Assembly (NCBI GenBank): GCA_023128455.1
Contig: JAGMDW010000081.1
Location: 1 to 7,940 of the forward strand
Reading direction: 5' to 3'
Length of the DNA stretch: 7,940 bases
Origin: Desulfurellaceae bacterium
GTDB taxonomy: Bacteria > Campylobacterota_A > Desulfurellia > JAGGSF01
The notes beneath the pieces are model-generated. The model was not told the origin of the DNA. It worked only from the letters and a program-made list of their open reading frames with translations, and did not search any database. A program made the translations under genes and the position numbers. Positions 1 through 7,355 of the stretch are shown here, one piece after another (the stretch's first letter is position 1; the number at the start of each line of letters is the position of its first letter).

Positions 1-236
1 TTTATAGCATATCTTATAAAAGAATGGTCACGACTAACTCCAGGGCTTACCACTACCGTATCAAATCCAAACTTATAGAAATTTTTTGCTTCATTGCCAA
101 AAAAATAATGCACATTTTCTTTGTTTTCAGCTTCAGGATTTCCTTCATCAAAAACATAACAAGATTCTCCCTGCCTGGAAAGATAATCTACAACCGCCTT
201 TCCACTTCTACCGTAACCGATTACAGCAAATCTCAT
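1..236 (-). CDS. murD: MurD, UDP-N-acetylmuramoyl-L-alanine--D-glutamate ligase (N-terminal 78 residues only)
   Basis: MurD adds D-glutamate to UDP-MurNAc-L-Ala in the cytoplasm, using ATP. Only the N-terminal domain is in the window; the gene runs off the left edge, so the P-loop ATPase centre cannot be seen. My translation starts MRFAVIGYGRSGKAV, a Rossmann-like strand and glycine-rich turn (GYGRSG, residues 7-12) as in the UDP-binding domain of MurD. It continues to VVVSPGVSRDH (residues 61-71), which matches the family's V-S-P-G motif before the linker to the ATPase domain. The ATG (236-234) overlaps the mraY stop as ATGA, and GAGGA sits 4 nt upstream as a ribosome binding site. Position after mraY is standard for murD in dcw clusters. 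The family call rests on about one sixth of the protein plus context. Confidence 0.9.
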   Translation of the reverse strand, partial: MRFAVIGYGRSGKAVVDYLSRQGESCYVFDEGNPEAENKENVHYFFGNEAKNFYKFGFDTVVVSPGVSRDHSFIRYAI

Positions 237-1237
237 CCTATCCTCAAAACACTTACAGAAATAACAGCCAGTATTATAGATATAATCCAAAATCTCACTA
301 CCACCATCGGTTCGGGCCACCCTTTAAGTTCATAGTGATGATGTAGAGGCGCCATCTTAAAAATCCTCTTTCCTCTTAATCTAAAACTGAAAATCTGGAG
401 AAAAACAGATAGTGCTTCTACTATGAACAAACCCCCAGCAATAAAAAACAAAATCTCTTGCCGAATGGTTACGGCTGCCATTCCTAAAAGTGCTCCCAAA
501 GGAAGAGATCCTGCATCCCCCATAAAAACCCGCGCCGGGTAGCAATTATACCATAAAAAAGCAATAAGTGAACCAGATGCAGCACCTAAAACAACCATTA
601 ATTCTTTCACTTTCCCCACATAACATATATTAATATAGGTAAAAACCATTAATGCTAAAATAACGCAGAGAGAAGGGACAGTAACCATGCCATCCAAACC
701 ATCGGTTAAATTCACGGCATTGGAGAAGAAAAAAATAACTGCTGCAGCAAACAAAATATAGAAGAACCCTAAATTAAGATCATAATCTACAATGGGAATA
801 TATAAATAGCTTGAACCGCCCGTTGCAATATAAATCCACCCAGCAATGGTTAGAGCAACAATCCCTTGCAATAGTAATTTATTCTTTATGGAAAATCCCT
901 TTCCCTCTCCCCTTTTTATCTTTAAAATATCATCCACAAATCCTATACAACTAAAAGAGAGAATAACCCATAATGCAATCTGCACAAAGACATTTCCCAA
1001 GTTTGCCCATAAGAGAGTGGACAATATCACACCAAACCATATAATTAGGCCTGCCGCAGTGGGTATTCCCTCTTTTGAAAGATGCCTCTTCGGCCCATCT
1101 AACCTAACACTTTGACCCAAGCCTAATCTTTTAGCCCAAAGAATAAAATAATGCATGAAAATAAAGCCGAATAGTAAGGCAGTCACTAAAGCAAAGAAAG
1201 CACGTAAAATTACATCAGACACAGAAGCAAAGAACAT
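233..1237 (-). CDS. mraY: MraY, phospho-N-acetylmuramoyl-pentapeptide-transferase (334 aa)
   Basis: MraY is the integral membrane enzyme that moves phospho-MurNAc-pentapeptide from UDP to undecaprenyl phosphate, giving lipid I and UMP. The protein is strongly hydrophobic throughout, with about ten membrane segments expected for the family. Hallmarks seen: the aspartate pair in FVDDILK (D102, D103), NAVNLTDGLDG at 173-183, VFMGDAGSL at 237-245 (D241), and the histidine motif APLHHHYELKGWPE at 296-309. These set it apart from WecA-type transferases. Length is slightly short of the usual 320-360 but complete. The early motif usually written GTPTMGG reads GIPTAAG here (57-63). The ATG lies 7 bp after the murF stop with only a weak ribosome binding site, so translation may depend on murF. 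The TGA stop overlaps the murD start. Confidence 0.98.
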   Translation of the reverse strand: MFFASVSDVILRAFFALVTALLFGFIFMHYFILWAKRLGLGQSVRLDGPKRHLSKEGIPTAAGLIIWFGVILSTLLWANLGNVFVQIALWVILSFSCIGFVDDILKIKRGEGKGFSIKNKLLLQGIVALTIAGWIYIATGGSSYLYIPIVDYDLNLGFFYILFAAAVIFFFSNAVNLTDGLDGMVTVPSLCVILALMVFTYINICYVGKVKELMVVLGAASGSLIAFLWYNCYPARVFMGDAGSLPLGALLGMAAVTIRQEILFFIAGGLFIVEALSVFLQIFSFRLRGKRIFKMAPLHHHYELKGWPEPMVVVRFWIISIILAVISVSVLRIG

Positions 1238-1244
1238 TTTACAT

Positions 1245-2588
1245 CTAACCCATCATTTCTACTATTTTTTCCATATGCATTACTCGCGAACCCTTTACAA
1301 AAACAGGTATCTGAGCCCTATTTCTTGCAATTAGAAAATTAGCAACCTCTTCCAGTTTGCTAAAAAACAATGCATTATCCTTGTATGTTCTAAACTTCTC
1401 CACCGTATATCTCATATTGTCACCAAACCCTATAAAAAAACGAATATTATCTTTTTGAGCCAAATAACTACCCATTTCTTGATAGATTAAAGCCTTTTTT
1501 CTCCCTAATTCCATCATATCTCCTAAAACTACAATAAATTCTTTTTCCATATCACAGATAGAATCAATCGCAGCCTTTACCGCATCAGGGTTTGAGTTGT
1601 AACAATCTAAATAAAATTTTGTATTATGCAATATCTTTTCTTCCATTCTTAGTGGTAATTTATTAAAGGAAGAAAAAGCTTTCTGTGCCAAATAAGGGGA
1701 CAACTTACATACACAAGATGCAGCAGCTAAAGCGGCAAGTGCATTCATCGCATTAAAAGAACCTTTTAAGGGAAGAGTAAATTCCTTTATGCCCCACAAT
1801 TTATGTTTTATGGCGATAGTCGAATCTTTCACAGAGAGGAGCATAAAATCTGCATCCTTCGTGCCAAAACTTACTATATTCCCTTTAAAATTTATGGGAT
1901 TATTTGCTATATACTTAGCCATATCATTATCATCAACATTCCATACAAATACATCCTCACTTCCAAGTAAGTTTAAAACAGAAAGTTTTTCTTTTGCTAC
2001 ACCATTTATATTGCCAAAACCTTCTAAGTGCACCCCTTTAATATTAGTGATTACTGCATGAGTAGGTCTCGCAATACGAGAAAGCATCTCAATTTCGCCA
2101 GGTGCATTGCTGCCCAGCTCTATCACCAATGCTCGGTGATGTTCTTTTAACCCCAACAATGTTTTACATACACCAATAATATTGTTTTCATTGAGAAAAT
2201 TCCTGTGCACATTACCCAGGTGATATTTCAAGATAGAATAGATAAGTTCCTTTGTCGTGGTTTTGCCTGCACTACCGCAAACAGCTATTATGGGAATGTT
2301 GAACCGAATTCTATGGAAATTAGCCAGTTTCATTAAAGCACTCTGTGAACTCTCCACAACTATACAGGGTGTATCATCTATGGGCTTTTCAGAAATTACC
2401 GCTCTTGCCCCTTTTTCTATGGCTTGGGGAATAAAATCGTGTCCATCTTTATATTTTCCTTTTAAAGCAATGAATAAGTCACCTACCCCCACATTACGCG
2501 AATCAATCTTTATCTCTTTTAGAGGCAAATCATCTTCTATATTTAACATCTTGCCGTTTACTATTCTGTCAATCTTGGAGCTAATCAT
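1245..2588 (-). CDS. murF: MurF, UDP-N-acetylmuramoyl-tripeptide--D-alanyl-D-alanine ligase (447 aa)
   Basis: MurF adds the D-Ala-D-Ala dipeptide to UDP-MurNAc-tripeptide in the cytoplasm, the last soluble step before MraY. The three Mur ligase domains can be followed. The N-terminal substrate domain includes IDSRNVGVGDLFIALKG (28-44). The central ATPase has the P-loop GSAGKTTTK at 105-113, IELGSNAPGEI at 156-166 and TNIKGVHLEGFG near 181-192. The C-terminal domain has DCYNSNPDAV at 328-337, LGDMMELG at 355-362 and the MurF-typical KGSRVMHME at 432-440. These last motifs separate it from MurE and MurC. The ATG lies inside the end of murE (8-bp overlap), with AAGGA 8 nt upstream. Length is normal for the family. 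Confidence 0.98.
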   Translation of the reverse strand: MISSKIDRIVNGKMLNIEDDLPLKEIKIDSRNVGVGDLFIALKGKYKDGHDFIPQAIEKGARAVISEKPIDDTPCIVVESSQSALMKLANFHRIRFNIPIIAVCGSAGKTTTKELIYSILKYHLGNVHRNFLNENNIIGVCKTLLGLKEHHRALVIELGSNAPGEIEMLSRIARPTHAVITNIKGVHLEGFGNINGVAKEKLSVLNLLGSEDVFVWNVDDNDMAKYIANNPINFKGNIVSFGTKDADFMLLSVKDSTIAIKHKLWGIKEFTLPLKGSFNAMNALAALAAASCVCKLSPYLAQKAFSSFNKLPLRMEEKILHNTKFYLDCYNSNPDAVKAAIDSICDMEKEFIVVLGDMMELGRKKALIYQEMGSYLAQKDNIRFFIGFGDNMRYTVEKFRTYKDNALFFSKLEEVANFLIARNRAQIPVFVKGSRVMHMEKIVEMMG

Positions 2589-4005
2589 ATAAAACTTCCT
2601 TCAACTCTTCCCTGTCGTCAAAGGGATTTCTCTTTTCCCCGATAATCTGATATGTTTCATGACCTTTACCTGCAACAAGGACAATATCTCCTTCTCTTGC
2701 CGTATCTACGGCTATTTTCATTGCATTTTTTCTATCCGATTCCACTATGACCTTTTCTTTATCCTTTATCCCATACATTATATCATCAATAATCGCCTGC
2801 GGATCTTCGCTGCGCGGATTATCAGAGGTGAGAATGATCAGATCGGAAAGATCAGATGCAACATCCCCCATCAAAGGTCTTTTTTTCTTGTCTCTATCTC
2901 CTCCTGCACCAAAGACAACGATCAATCTATTTTTCTTTATTTTTTTTAATGCAGACAAGGCATTGCACAGAGCATTTGGCGTATGAGCGTAATCAACAAA
3001 AAAATTCACACCCTTTAAAAAGAAGTGTTCCATCCTTCCTGGAACATCATTTAAATCAGAAATACCCCTCGTTATTGTAGCAAAATCTATGTCCATACAC
3101 AAGCCCACGCCGATACACGCCATTATATTATACAGATTATACTCTCCAATTAATGGACTGTTCACAAAAATTTTCCCATCAGGAGTAAAAATATCTGCCT
3201 TAATGCCATGAATATCAGATGCAAAAGAAATAGGATGTATATCACATAGTCTATCAAAACCATAGCTTGTAATATGTGTCCTTCTTGCTATTTCTCTTCC
3301 CCATCTATCATCCGTATTTACCACTGCCTTTGTTCCCTCATCAAAAAAGGAAATTTTTGCCTTTGCATAGTTTTCCAGAGATTTATAAAAATCTAAGTGA
3401 TCTTGAGAAACATTGGTAAATACCTTTACTTTAAAATCTACATCCTGCAAGCGATGAAGCGTTATCCCGTGTGCAGAGACTTCCAAGGAAACATAACTCA
3501 CTCCCCTGCCAAGCATGTCATAGAATAATCTCTGCAAATCTAAAGATTCCGGCGTAGTCACAAATGCTTCTTCCTTTATCCCATCATAAAAATACCCTGT
3601 TGTACCCACGATGCCTGTTTTAGCTATTTGTTTAAACATAGAGGCTACCAAAAAACTCGTTGTCGTTTTGCCATTTGTACCGGTAATACCTACAATATTT
3701 AACTTCTTTGAAGGATGGGAAAAGTAGTTTGCAGAAAGATGGGATAGGCTTGCCCGTGCATCTTCCACCTCTATACAAGGAAAATTACACCTGTAGCAAT
3801 TTTCCGTAACGATTACCTGAGCCCCATTTTTTAAAGCTTCAGAAACAAATGTATTTCCATCATTTCTAAAACCCTTTATAGCAACAAAGATATCTCCCTT
3901 TTTTGCCCGTTTGGAATTATAGCGAATATGTCCTATCTGTTTTCCTCCATCGATAAATACAGCTTTTTTATATTTAATACCTTGAAGCAGTTTCTTTAAT
4001 TCCAT
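2581..4005 (-). CDS. murE: MurE, UDP-N-acetylmuramoyl-L-alanyl-D-glutamate--2,6-diaminopimelate ligase (474 aa)
   Basis: MurE adds the third amino acid of the peptidoglycan stem to UDP-MurNAc-L-Ala-D-Glu. Seen: N-terminal domain with YNSKRAKKGDIFVAIKG (29-45); P-loop GTNGKTT at 109-115; TTPESLDLQ (150-158); LEVSAHG (174-180); TNVSQDHLDFY (197-207); YAKAK (213-217), whose K217 is in the place of the carbamylated Mg-site lysine; DYAHTPNAL (338-346); and DNPR at 395-398 followed by GKGHE at 446-450. In characterised enzymes DNPR goes with meso-diaminopimelate, whereas lysine-adding MurE proteins differ here. DAP specificity is thus inferred, not shown. The ATG overlaps the ftsI end by 10 bp, and GAAGGA lies 11 nt upstream. 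Length is usual. Confidence 0.97.
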   Translation of the reverse strand: MELKKLLQGIKYKKAVFIDGGKQIGHIRYNSKRAKKGDIFVAIKGFRNDGNTFVSEALKNGAQVIVTENCYRCNFPCIEVEDARASLSHLSANYFSHPSKKLNIVGITGTNGKTTTSFLVASMFKQIAKTGIVGTTGYFYDGIKEEAFVTTPESLDLQRLFYDMLGRGVSYVSLEVSAHGITLHRLQDVDFKVKVFTNVSQDHLDFYKSLENYAKAKISFFDEGTKAVVNTDDRWGREIARRTHITSYGFDRLCDIHPISFASDIHGIKADIFTPDGKIFVNSPLIGEYNLYNIMACIGVGLCMDIDFATITRGISDLNDVPGRMEHFFLKGVNFFVDYAHTPNALCNALSALKKIKKNRLIVVFGAGGDRDKKKRPLMGDVASDLSDLIILTSDNPRSEDPQAIIDDIMYGIKDKEKVIVESDRKNAMKIAVDTAREGDIVLVAGKGHETYQIIGEKRNPFDDREELKEVLYD

Positions 4006-5648
4006 TCTTTAGAAATTCCTTCATAACCTATCAACATCTGGGCAATATCTCTAAATACCGGCGCAGCTATTACACCACCGTAACTTGGTCTCACTTGAGG
4101 CTCAAAGAAAGAAACAAGAACGACAAATTGAGGGTTTTCCGCTGGGAAAAAACCGGCAAACGATGAAACAGTTTCCTTTCCATATCCTCCTTTGCCGGGT
4201 ATCTGCGCCGTACCTGTTTTCCCTGCTATTCTGAAGCCGGAAATTCTTGCCCTTTTCCCAGTTCCTTTCTCTACTACCTTTTCTAATATCTCTTTTACCG
4301 CCTGTGTCGTGCTCTGTTTTAAAATTCTCTCCTTTTTCTTGTAAGCTTTATATAAAACAGTTCCTTCTGGTGAAACTATTTTTTCTACCAAATAAGGCTT
4401 TATTTTAAAGCCACCATTAGCTATGATAGAAAATGCTGAACAAAGTTGAATCCCTGTAACAGCAATACCTTGACCAAAAGCCATATTTGCCAGATTAATA
4501 TCAGAACAGGAGGTAACATCTCTTATCAACCCCCGGGCTTCGCCTGGGAAATCTACACCTGTTTTCCTGCCAAAACCAAACCTCGCAACATAATCGTAAA
4601 ACCTCTTTTTGCCTACATCAAACACCACCTTAACCACTCCTATATTACTGGATTTAACGAAAACATCGTCAAAACTCAACTCATCGTATCTATAAACATC
4701 ATGTATTATATGTTTGCCCACTCTCATGCTTCCACAGGTAAACATCTTGTCCCTTTTTACCTTACCTGTACCTATAGCTGCACTTAAGCTAACCAACTTG
4801 AATATAGATCCCGGCTCCCACACATCAAGAAATGCACTGTTTCTCTGCTTACTATATGAATAAGCACTACGCAAATTCAAGTTAAAATCGGGGAAGGTAC
4901 TACAAGCAACAATTGCACCTTCTGGTTTCATAACTATACATAGAGCCTTTTTTGCCCCGTTTTCCTCCACTGCCTTTTTTAATGTTTGCCGAACAAAAGA
5001 CTGCACATTCTCGTCTATAGTGAGAAACACATCCGCACCATTCATAGTATCATAAAAATCATCCTTCCTTGACAAAATACCTTTCATTCCCATAAATGCC
5101 TCTATATGCAAACATTTTGGACAAAGATAGTCATTGTATTCCTTTTCTATTCCTTCTAATCCTTCGTTATCTACATCGCAAAATCCTATAATACGAGAAG
5201 CAACATTACCTTCCGGGTAAAACCGTCTATACCCATCAACCACTCCCACTCCCCTAATATTCAAACCTTTTAGTTTTTCCAGTGTTTTATTTGTTACATT
5301 TCTCTTCAACCACACAAATCGTCTGCTTGATTCCAATTGTGAAAGAAGTTTTTTCTTATTTATTCCAAGAGCACGAGAAAGTAAGACTAAGTTTTTCTTA
5401 TCCGCACTAAAGGTGAATGGGTCTGCAAACACAGAATAAAAAGGAATATTAAACGCCAACATTTGACCTTTAACATCAAGAATTTTCCCTCGTTTCCCCT
5501 CAATCTTAACAAAACGAATCAACCTCTTTTTCCACAAAAGGTTGTTTTGCCTATAATTTACAATTTGTTCATATCCCACCTTAAATAAAAAAAGCACGAA
5601 GAAGCAGCCTATGCCAATGGCTAAAAACCCAAGCCGATTTCTTTTCAT
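3996..5648 (-). CDS. ftsI: FtsI / PBP3, class B penicillin-binding protein, septal peptidoglycan transpeptidase (550 aa)
   Basis: FtsI crosslinks septal peptidoglycan at the division site as partner of FtsW, and is the target of PBP3-type beta-lactams. It has a short cytoplasmic tail, one membrane anchor at about 8-24, and a class B pedestal domain with RGKILDVKGQMLA (53-65). The transpeptidase domain shows all three catalytic motifs: SIFK (281-284, S281 the nucleophile), SSN (333-335) and KTGT (477-480). No PASTA repeats follow; the protein ends about 70 residues after KTGT, as in Gram-negative FtsI. Unusual is a CPKC pair at 176-179 in the pedestal. The ATG overlaps the ftsL stop as ATGA and lacks a clear ribosome binding site, so it is probably translationally coupled to ftsL. 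The position after ftsL favours FtsI over an elongation PBP2 or a sporulation SpoVD. Confidence 0.97.
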   Translation of the reverse strand: MKRNRLGFLAIGIGCFFVLFLFKVGYEQIVNYRQNNLLWKKRLIRFVKIEGKRGKILDVKGQMLAFNIPFYSVFADPFTFSADKKNLVLLSRALGINKKKLLSQLESSRRFVWLKRNVTNKTLEKLKGLNIRGVGVVDGYRRFYPEGNVASRIIGFCDVDNEGLEGIEKEYNDYLCPKCLHIEAFMGMKGILSRKDDFYDTMNGADVFLTIDENVQSFVRQTLKKAVEENGAKKALCIVMKPEGAIVACSTFPDFNLNLRSAYSYSKQRNSAFLDVWEPGSIFKLVSLSAAIGTGKVKRDKMFTCGSMRVGKHIIHDVYRYDELSFDDVFVKSSNIGVVKVVFDVGKKRFYDYVARFGFGRKTGVDFPGEARGLIRDVTSCSDINLANMAFGQGIAVTGIQLCSAFSIIANGGFKIKPYLVEKIVSPEGTVLYKAYKKKERILKQSTTQAVKEILEKVVEKGTGKRARISGFRIAGKTGTAQIPGKGGYGKETVSSFAGFFPAENPQFVVLVSFFEPQVRPSYGGVIAAPVFRDIAQMLIGYEGISKEWN

Positions 5649-5968
5649 CGACAGACAATCTGTACATTTCCAGGCTTCATGCCCAACTTGCTCAGTTTGG
5701 AGAAAACAAGCATAGATGAGTTCTTCTTTGCATATTTAGATTTAAGAAAAGCTAAGGCGTTATCATTATCTTTAATGAGGGATGCAGTATTCGTAATCTC
5801 CCACTTTAGAGTACTTATCTTCATGTTTTGATAAAAATTTACGGACAAGACAGCAAAAACCAGAAATACAACGCATAAATAGAAAAGTGGCAAGGCGATA
5901 GGTTTTTGTTGTTCCTTATCTTCGCAAACCAATTCTCTTCCTAATAACACAGCATAATCTCCAGTCAT
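5645..5968 (-). CDS. ftsL: FtsL-like cell division protein (107 aa, single membrane segment)
   Basis: FtsL is a small bitopic divisome protein that, with FtsB and FtsQ, activates FtsWI. Sequence conservation in the family is weak, so the call leans on architecture and position. A cytoplasmic N-terminus (about 24 residues, charged) is followed by one hydrophobic segment at about 25-45. Then comes a polar, probably coiled-coil stretch (47-80), and a short end with LGMKPGNVQIV (95-105) that resembles the usual FtsL ending. It sits between rsmH and ftsI, the fixed place of ftsL in dcw clusters. The start is well supported: a perfect AGGAGG lies 5 nt before the ATG, and the rsmH stop codon falls at the end of that ribosome binding site. 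The stop overlaps the ftsI ATG. FtsB-like or other septum-formation proteins share this layout but are rarely found here. Confidence 0.88.
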   Translation of the reverse strand: MTGDYAVLLGRELVCEDKEQQKPIALPLFYLCVVFLVFAVLSVNFYQNMKISTLKWEITNTASLIKDNDNALAFLKSKYAKKNSSMLVFSKLSKLGMKPGNVQIVCR

Positions 5969-5973
5969 GTTAT

Positions 5974-5979
5974 CCTCCT
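5974..5979 (-). promoter_or_regulatory. Ribosome binding site of ftsL (AGGAGG, 5 nt before ATG)
   Basis: This perfect Shine-Dalgarno sequence is the strongest in the window and fixes the ftsL start at 5968. It overlaps the TAG stop of rsmH (5980-5978), so ribosomes finishing rsmH end on top of the ftsL initiation site. Confidence 0.85.
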
Positions 5980-6847
5980 ATGTCTTTTCCAACCATCTCA
6001 GCTTTGCGCTTCTCGCCCTTCTGTTTTTCACTATTTCTTCTTTCGTGGGTAAAATGGGTTTTTTTGATATTAGTTTTGCAATACCTTCGCTAAGATTCTT
6101 TCTAAAGGTTTGTTTTACAATCCTGTCTTCCAGGGAGTGAAAAGAAATAACACACAATCGTCCCCCGCTTTTTAGGAGATTTATTCCTTCTTTTAATCCC
6201 TTTTCAAGATTTTTCATCTCGTCATTTACCACAATACGCAAAGCCAGAAAGGTACGCGTCGCAGGATGTATTTTCCCCCAAAACCTATGTGGTATAGACT
6301 TTTTTACAACTTCCACCAATTGTTTCGTAGTTGTAATCTTCTTCTTTTTTCTGCACTCCAAAATATCTCTGGCAATTCGTCTTGCAAAGCGCTCTTCCCC
6401 GTATGTTCTCAAAATATCTGCTATATTTTTCTCATCCCATCTATTCACAATTTCGGCTGCGGTGAGAGACTGTCTCCTGTCCATCCGCATATCCAATGGT
6501 CCGTCAAATCTAAAACTAAATCCTCTTTCTGCATCCTCTACCTGGCAGGAAGACATGCCCAAATCCATCAAAATTCCGTCTACTCTTTCTACCCCTTGTT
6601 TATGAAGCACTTGACCCATCTTTGAAAAATCTCCATGTTTTACGATCAGCCTCTCTCCCCATCGTGGTTTAATCTCAGTCAAGACCCACTTTATAGCTTC
6701 CTCATCTCTATCCATGCCAACAACCACGCCATTGGGAGAAGAAAGTTCTAAAATATGCTCTGCGTGCCCGCCATATCCAATGGTTGCATCTACATATATG
6801 TTTCCACTCTCTGGCTGGAGAATATTCATCACCTCCTCAACCATCAC
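5978..6847 (-). CDS. rsmH: RsmH (MraW), 16S rRNA C1402 N4-methyltransferase (289 aa from GTG; true start may be upstream)
   Basis: RsmH uses S-adenosylmethionine to methylate N4 of C1402 in the decoding centre of 16S rRNA. Numbered from the GTG at 6847, the protein shows DATIGYGGHAE (20-30, SAM motif I), GMDRDEEA (44-51), DGILMDLGMSS (90-100), ERGFSFRFDGPLDMRMD (107-123), HPATRTFLALRI (194-205), ISFHSLEDRIVK (234-245) and RARSAKLR (277-284), all family signatures. The GTG has no ribosome binding site. The reading frame continues upstream without a stop to 6922 and encodes NHIPV just before MVEEV, which fits the conserved RsmH N-terminus (HxPV). No ATG, GTG or TTG occurs there. An ATT at 6877 lies 9 nt after GGAGGA and would give 299 residues with a 16-bp overlap with mraZ. 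Function is certain; the 5' end is not. Confidence 0.97.
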   Translation of the reverse strand: MMVEEVMNILQPESGNIYVDATIGYGGHAEHILELSSPNGVVVGMDRDEEAIKWVLTEIKPRWGERLIVKHGDFSKMGQVLHKQGVERVDGILMDLGMSSCQVEDAERGFSFRFDGPLDMRMDRRQSLTAAEIVNRWDEKNIADILRTYGEERFARRIARDILECRKKKKITTTKQLVEVVKKSIPHRFWGKIHPATRTFLALRIVVNDEMKNLEKGLKEGINLLKSGGRLCVISFHSLEDRIVKQTFRKNLSEGIAKLISKKPILPTKEEIVKNRRARSAKLRWLEKT

Positions 6848-6861
6848 TGGTATGTGGTTTT

Positions 6862-7299
6862 TTAAAAGATTCCCAATTTGGAAAGTTCCTCCATTATCTT
6901 TTCCTCGTTTTTTCTCAGCTCTTTAATTTCCTCATACCAGCGTTCCTTTGCCCACAACTCTACATGATCTAAATTACCGATAAACACTGCTTCCTTCTCT
7001 ATGCCTGCATCATTTCTCAATAAAGAGGGAATAAGAACACGTCTGTGAGAATCAACTTGAACATCTATTGCCGCTGAAAAGAATATCCTTTTAAACCTAC
7101 GTGCCGGTTGACTGGTTATAGGGAGGTTGCTTGCCTTATCTTCTATTTTTTTCCACTGCTTTAAAGGGTAGCAATAAACACATCTATCAAAAAAAGTGAG
7201 TATAACTGTACTGCTTCTGGGTATCTCCTTTTTGAACTTGATAGGAATATTAACTCTTCCTTTCTCGTCTATCGTATGTTCATATCTTCCGCGGAACAT
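6862..7299 (-). CDS. mraZ: MraZ, AbrB-like transcription factor of the dcw operon (145 aa)
   Basis: MraZ is a DNA-binding regulator that forms ring-shaped oligomers and, in Escherichia coli, represses its own dcw promoter. Two SpoVT/AbrB-type halves are visible: MFRGRYEHTIDEKGRVNIP (1-19) and VDSHRRVLIPSLLRNDAGI (82-100), each with the family's D-x-x-x-R-x-x-x-P pattern. A charged helical tail (about 117-140) follows. I chose the ATG at 7299 because MF-x-G-x-Y is the usual MraZ N-terminus and because GGGGAAG lies at good distance (about 8 nt). A GTG at 7308 would add MGE but would start inside the third TGGGN box with the G-run only 2 nt away. The gene is first in the operon. The boxes just upstream suggest autoregulation. 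Confidence 0.97.
   Translation of the reverse strand: MFRGRYEHTIDEKGRVNIPIKFKKEIPRSSTVILTFFDRCVYCYPLKQWKKIEDKASNLPITSQPARRFKRIFFSAAIDVQVDSHRRVLIPSLLRNDAGIEKEAVFIGNLDHVELWAKERWYEEIKELRKNEEKIMEELSKLGIF
6887..6892 (-). promoter_or_regulatory. Candidate ribosome binding site of rsmH (GGAGGA), inside the end of mraZ
   Basis: GGAGGA lies within the Glu-Glu codons near the end of mraZ. It is 9 nt before an in-frame ATT (6877-6875) of the rsmH frame, but 39 nt before the GTG at 6847, too far to serve that codon. It is the only good Shine-Dalgarno match near the rsmH start. It could also be coincidence, since GAG GAA codons are common. Confidence 0.45.
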
Positions 7300-7302
7300 T
7301 TC

Positions 7303-7327
7303 TCCCACTTCCCCCCACTTATACCCA
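7303..7327 (-). promoter_or_regulatory. MraZ operator: three TGGGN boxes with 10-bp period
   Basis: On the minus strand, TGGGT (7327-7323), TGGGG (7317-7313) and TGGGA (7307-7303) lie exactly 10 bp apart, each preceded by G. MraZ of Escherichia coli is known to bind TGGGN direct repeats separated by 5 nt in front of its own gene, and this array has exactly that geometry. Box 1 touches the -10 hexamer and box 3 ends 3 nt before the mraZ ATG. Bound MraZ would therefore cover the transcription start. Binding itself is inferred. Confidence 0.85.
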
Positions 7328-7355
7328 CCATATGGGGAAAAATAGTATTTGTCAA
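7327..7355 (-). promoter_or_regulatory. Sigma70-like promoter of the dcw operon
   Basis: Minus strand: a perfect -35 TTGACA (7355-7350), a 17-nt spacer, and -10 TATGGT (7332-7327, four of six matches to TATAAT). Transcription would start near 7320, leaving a leader of about 20 nt before mraZ. The match, the optimal spacing and the overlap with the MraZ boxes support it. The weak -10 leaves room for doubt, and no terminator separates it from the repeats upstream, so other promoters may exist. Confidence 0.75.

Noticed and set aside
24..346. Plus-strand open frames opposite murD/mraY
   Set aside because: Antisense shadows; the minus-strand frame has clear MurD and MraY motifs.
4446..4787. 113-residue plus-strand open frame opposite ftsI
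   Set aside because: Antisense of the transpeptidase domain of FtsI, with no independent features.
6266..6625. 119-residue plus-strand open frame opposite rsmH
   Set aside because: Antisense of conserved RsmH motifs; its composition looks like a shadow.
7300..7308. GTG at 7308 as mraZ start
   Set aside because: It lies inside the third MraZ box, has poor ribosome-binding-site spacing, and would precede the usual MF-x-G-x-Y N-terminus by three residues.
7318..7323. TATAAG as an alternative -10 element
   Set aside because: No acceptable -35 lies at proper distance (ACTATT at 17 nt); TATGGT lies exactly 17 nt from a perfect TTGACA.
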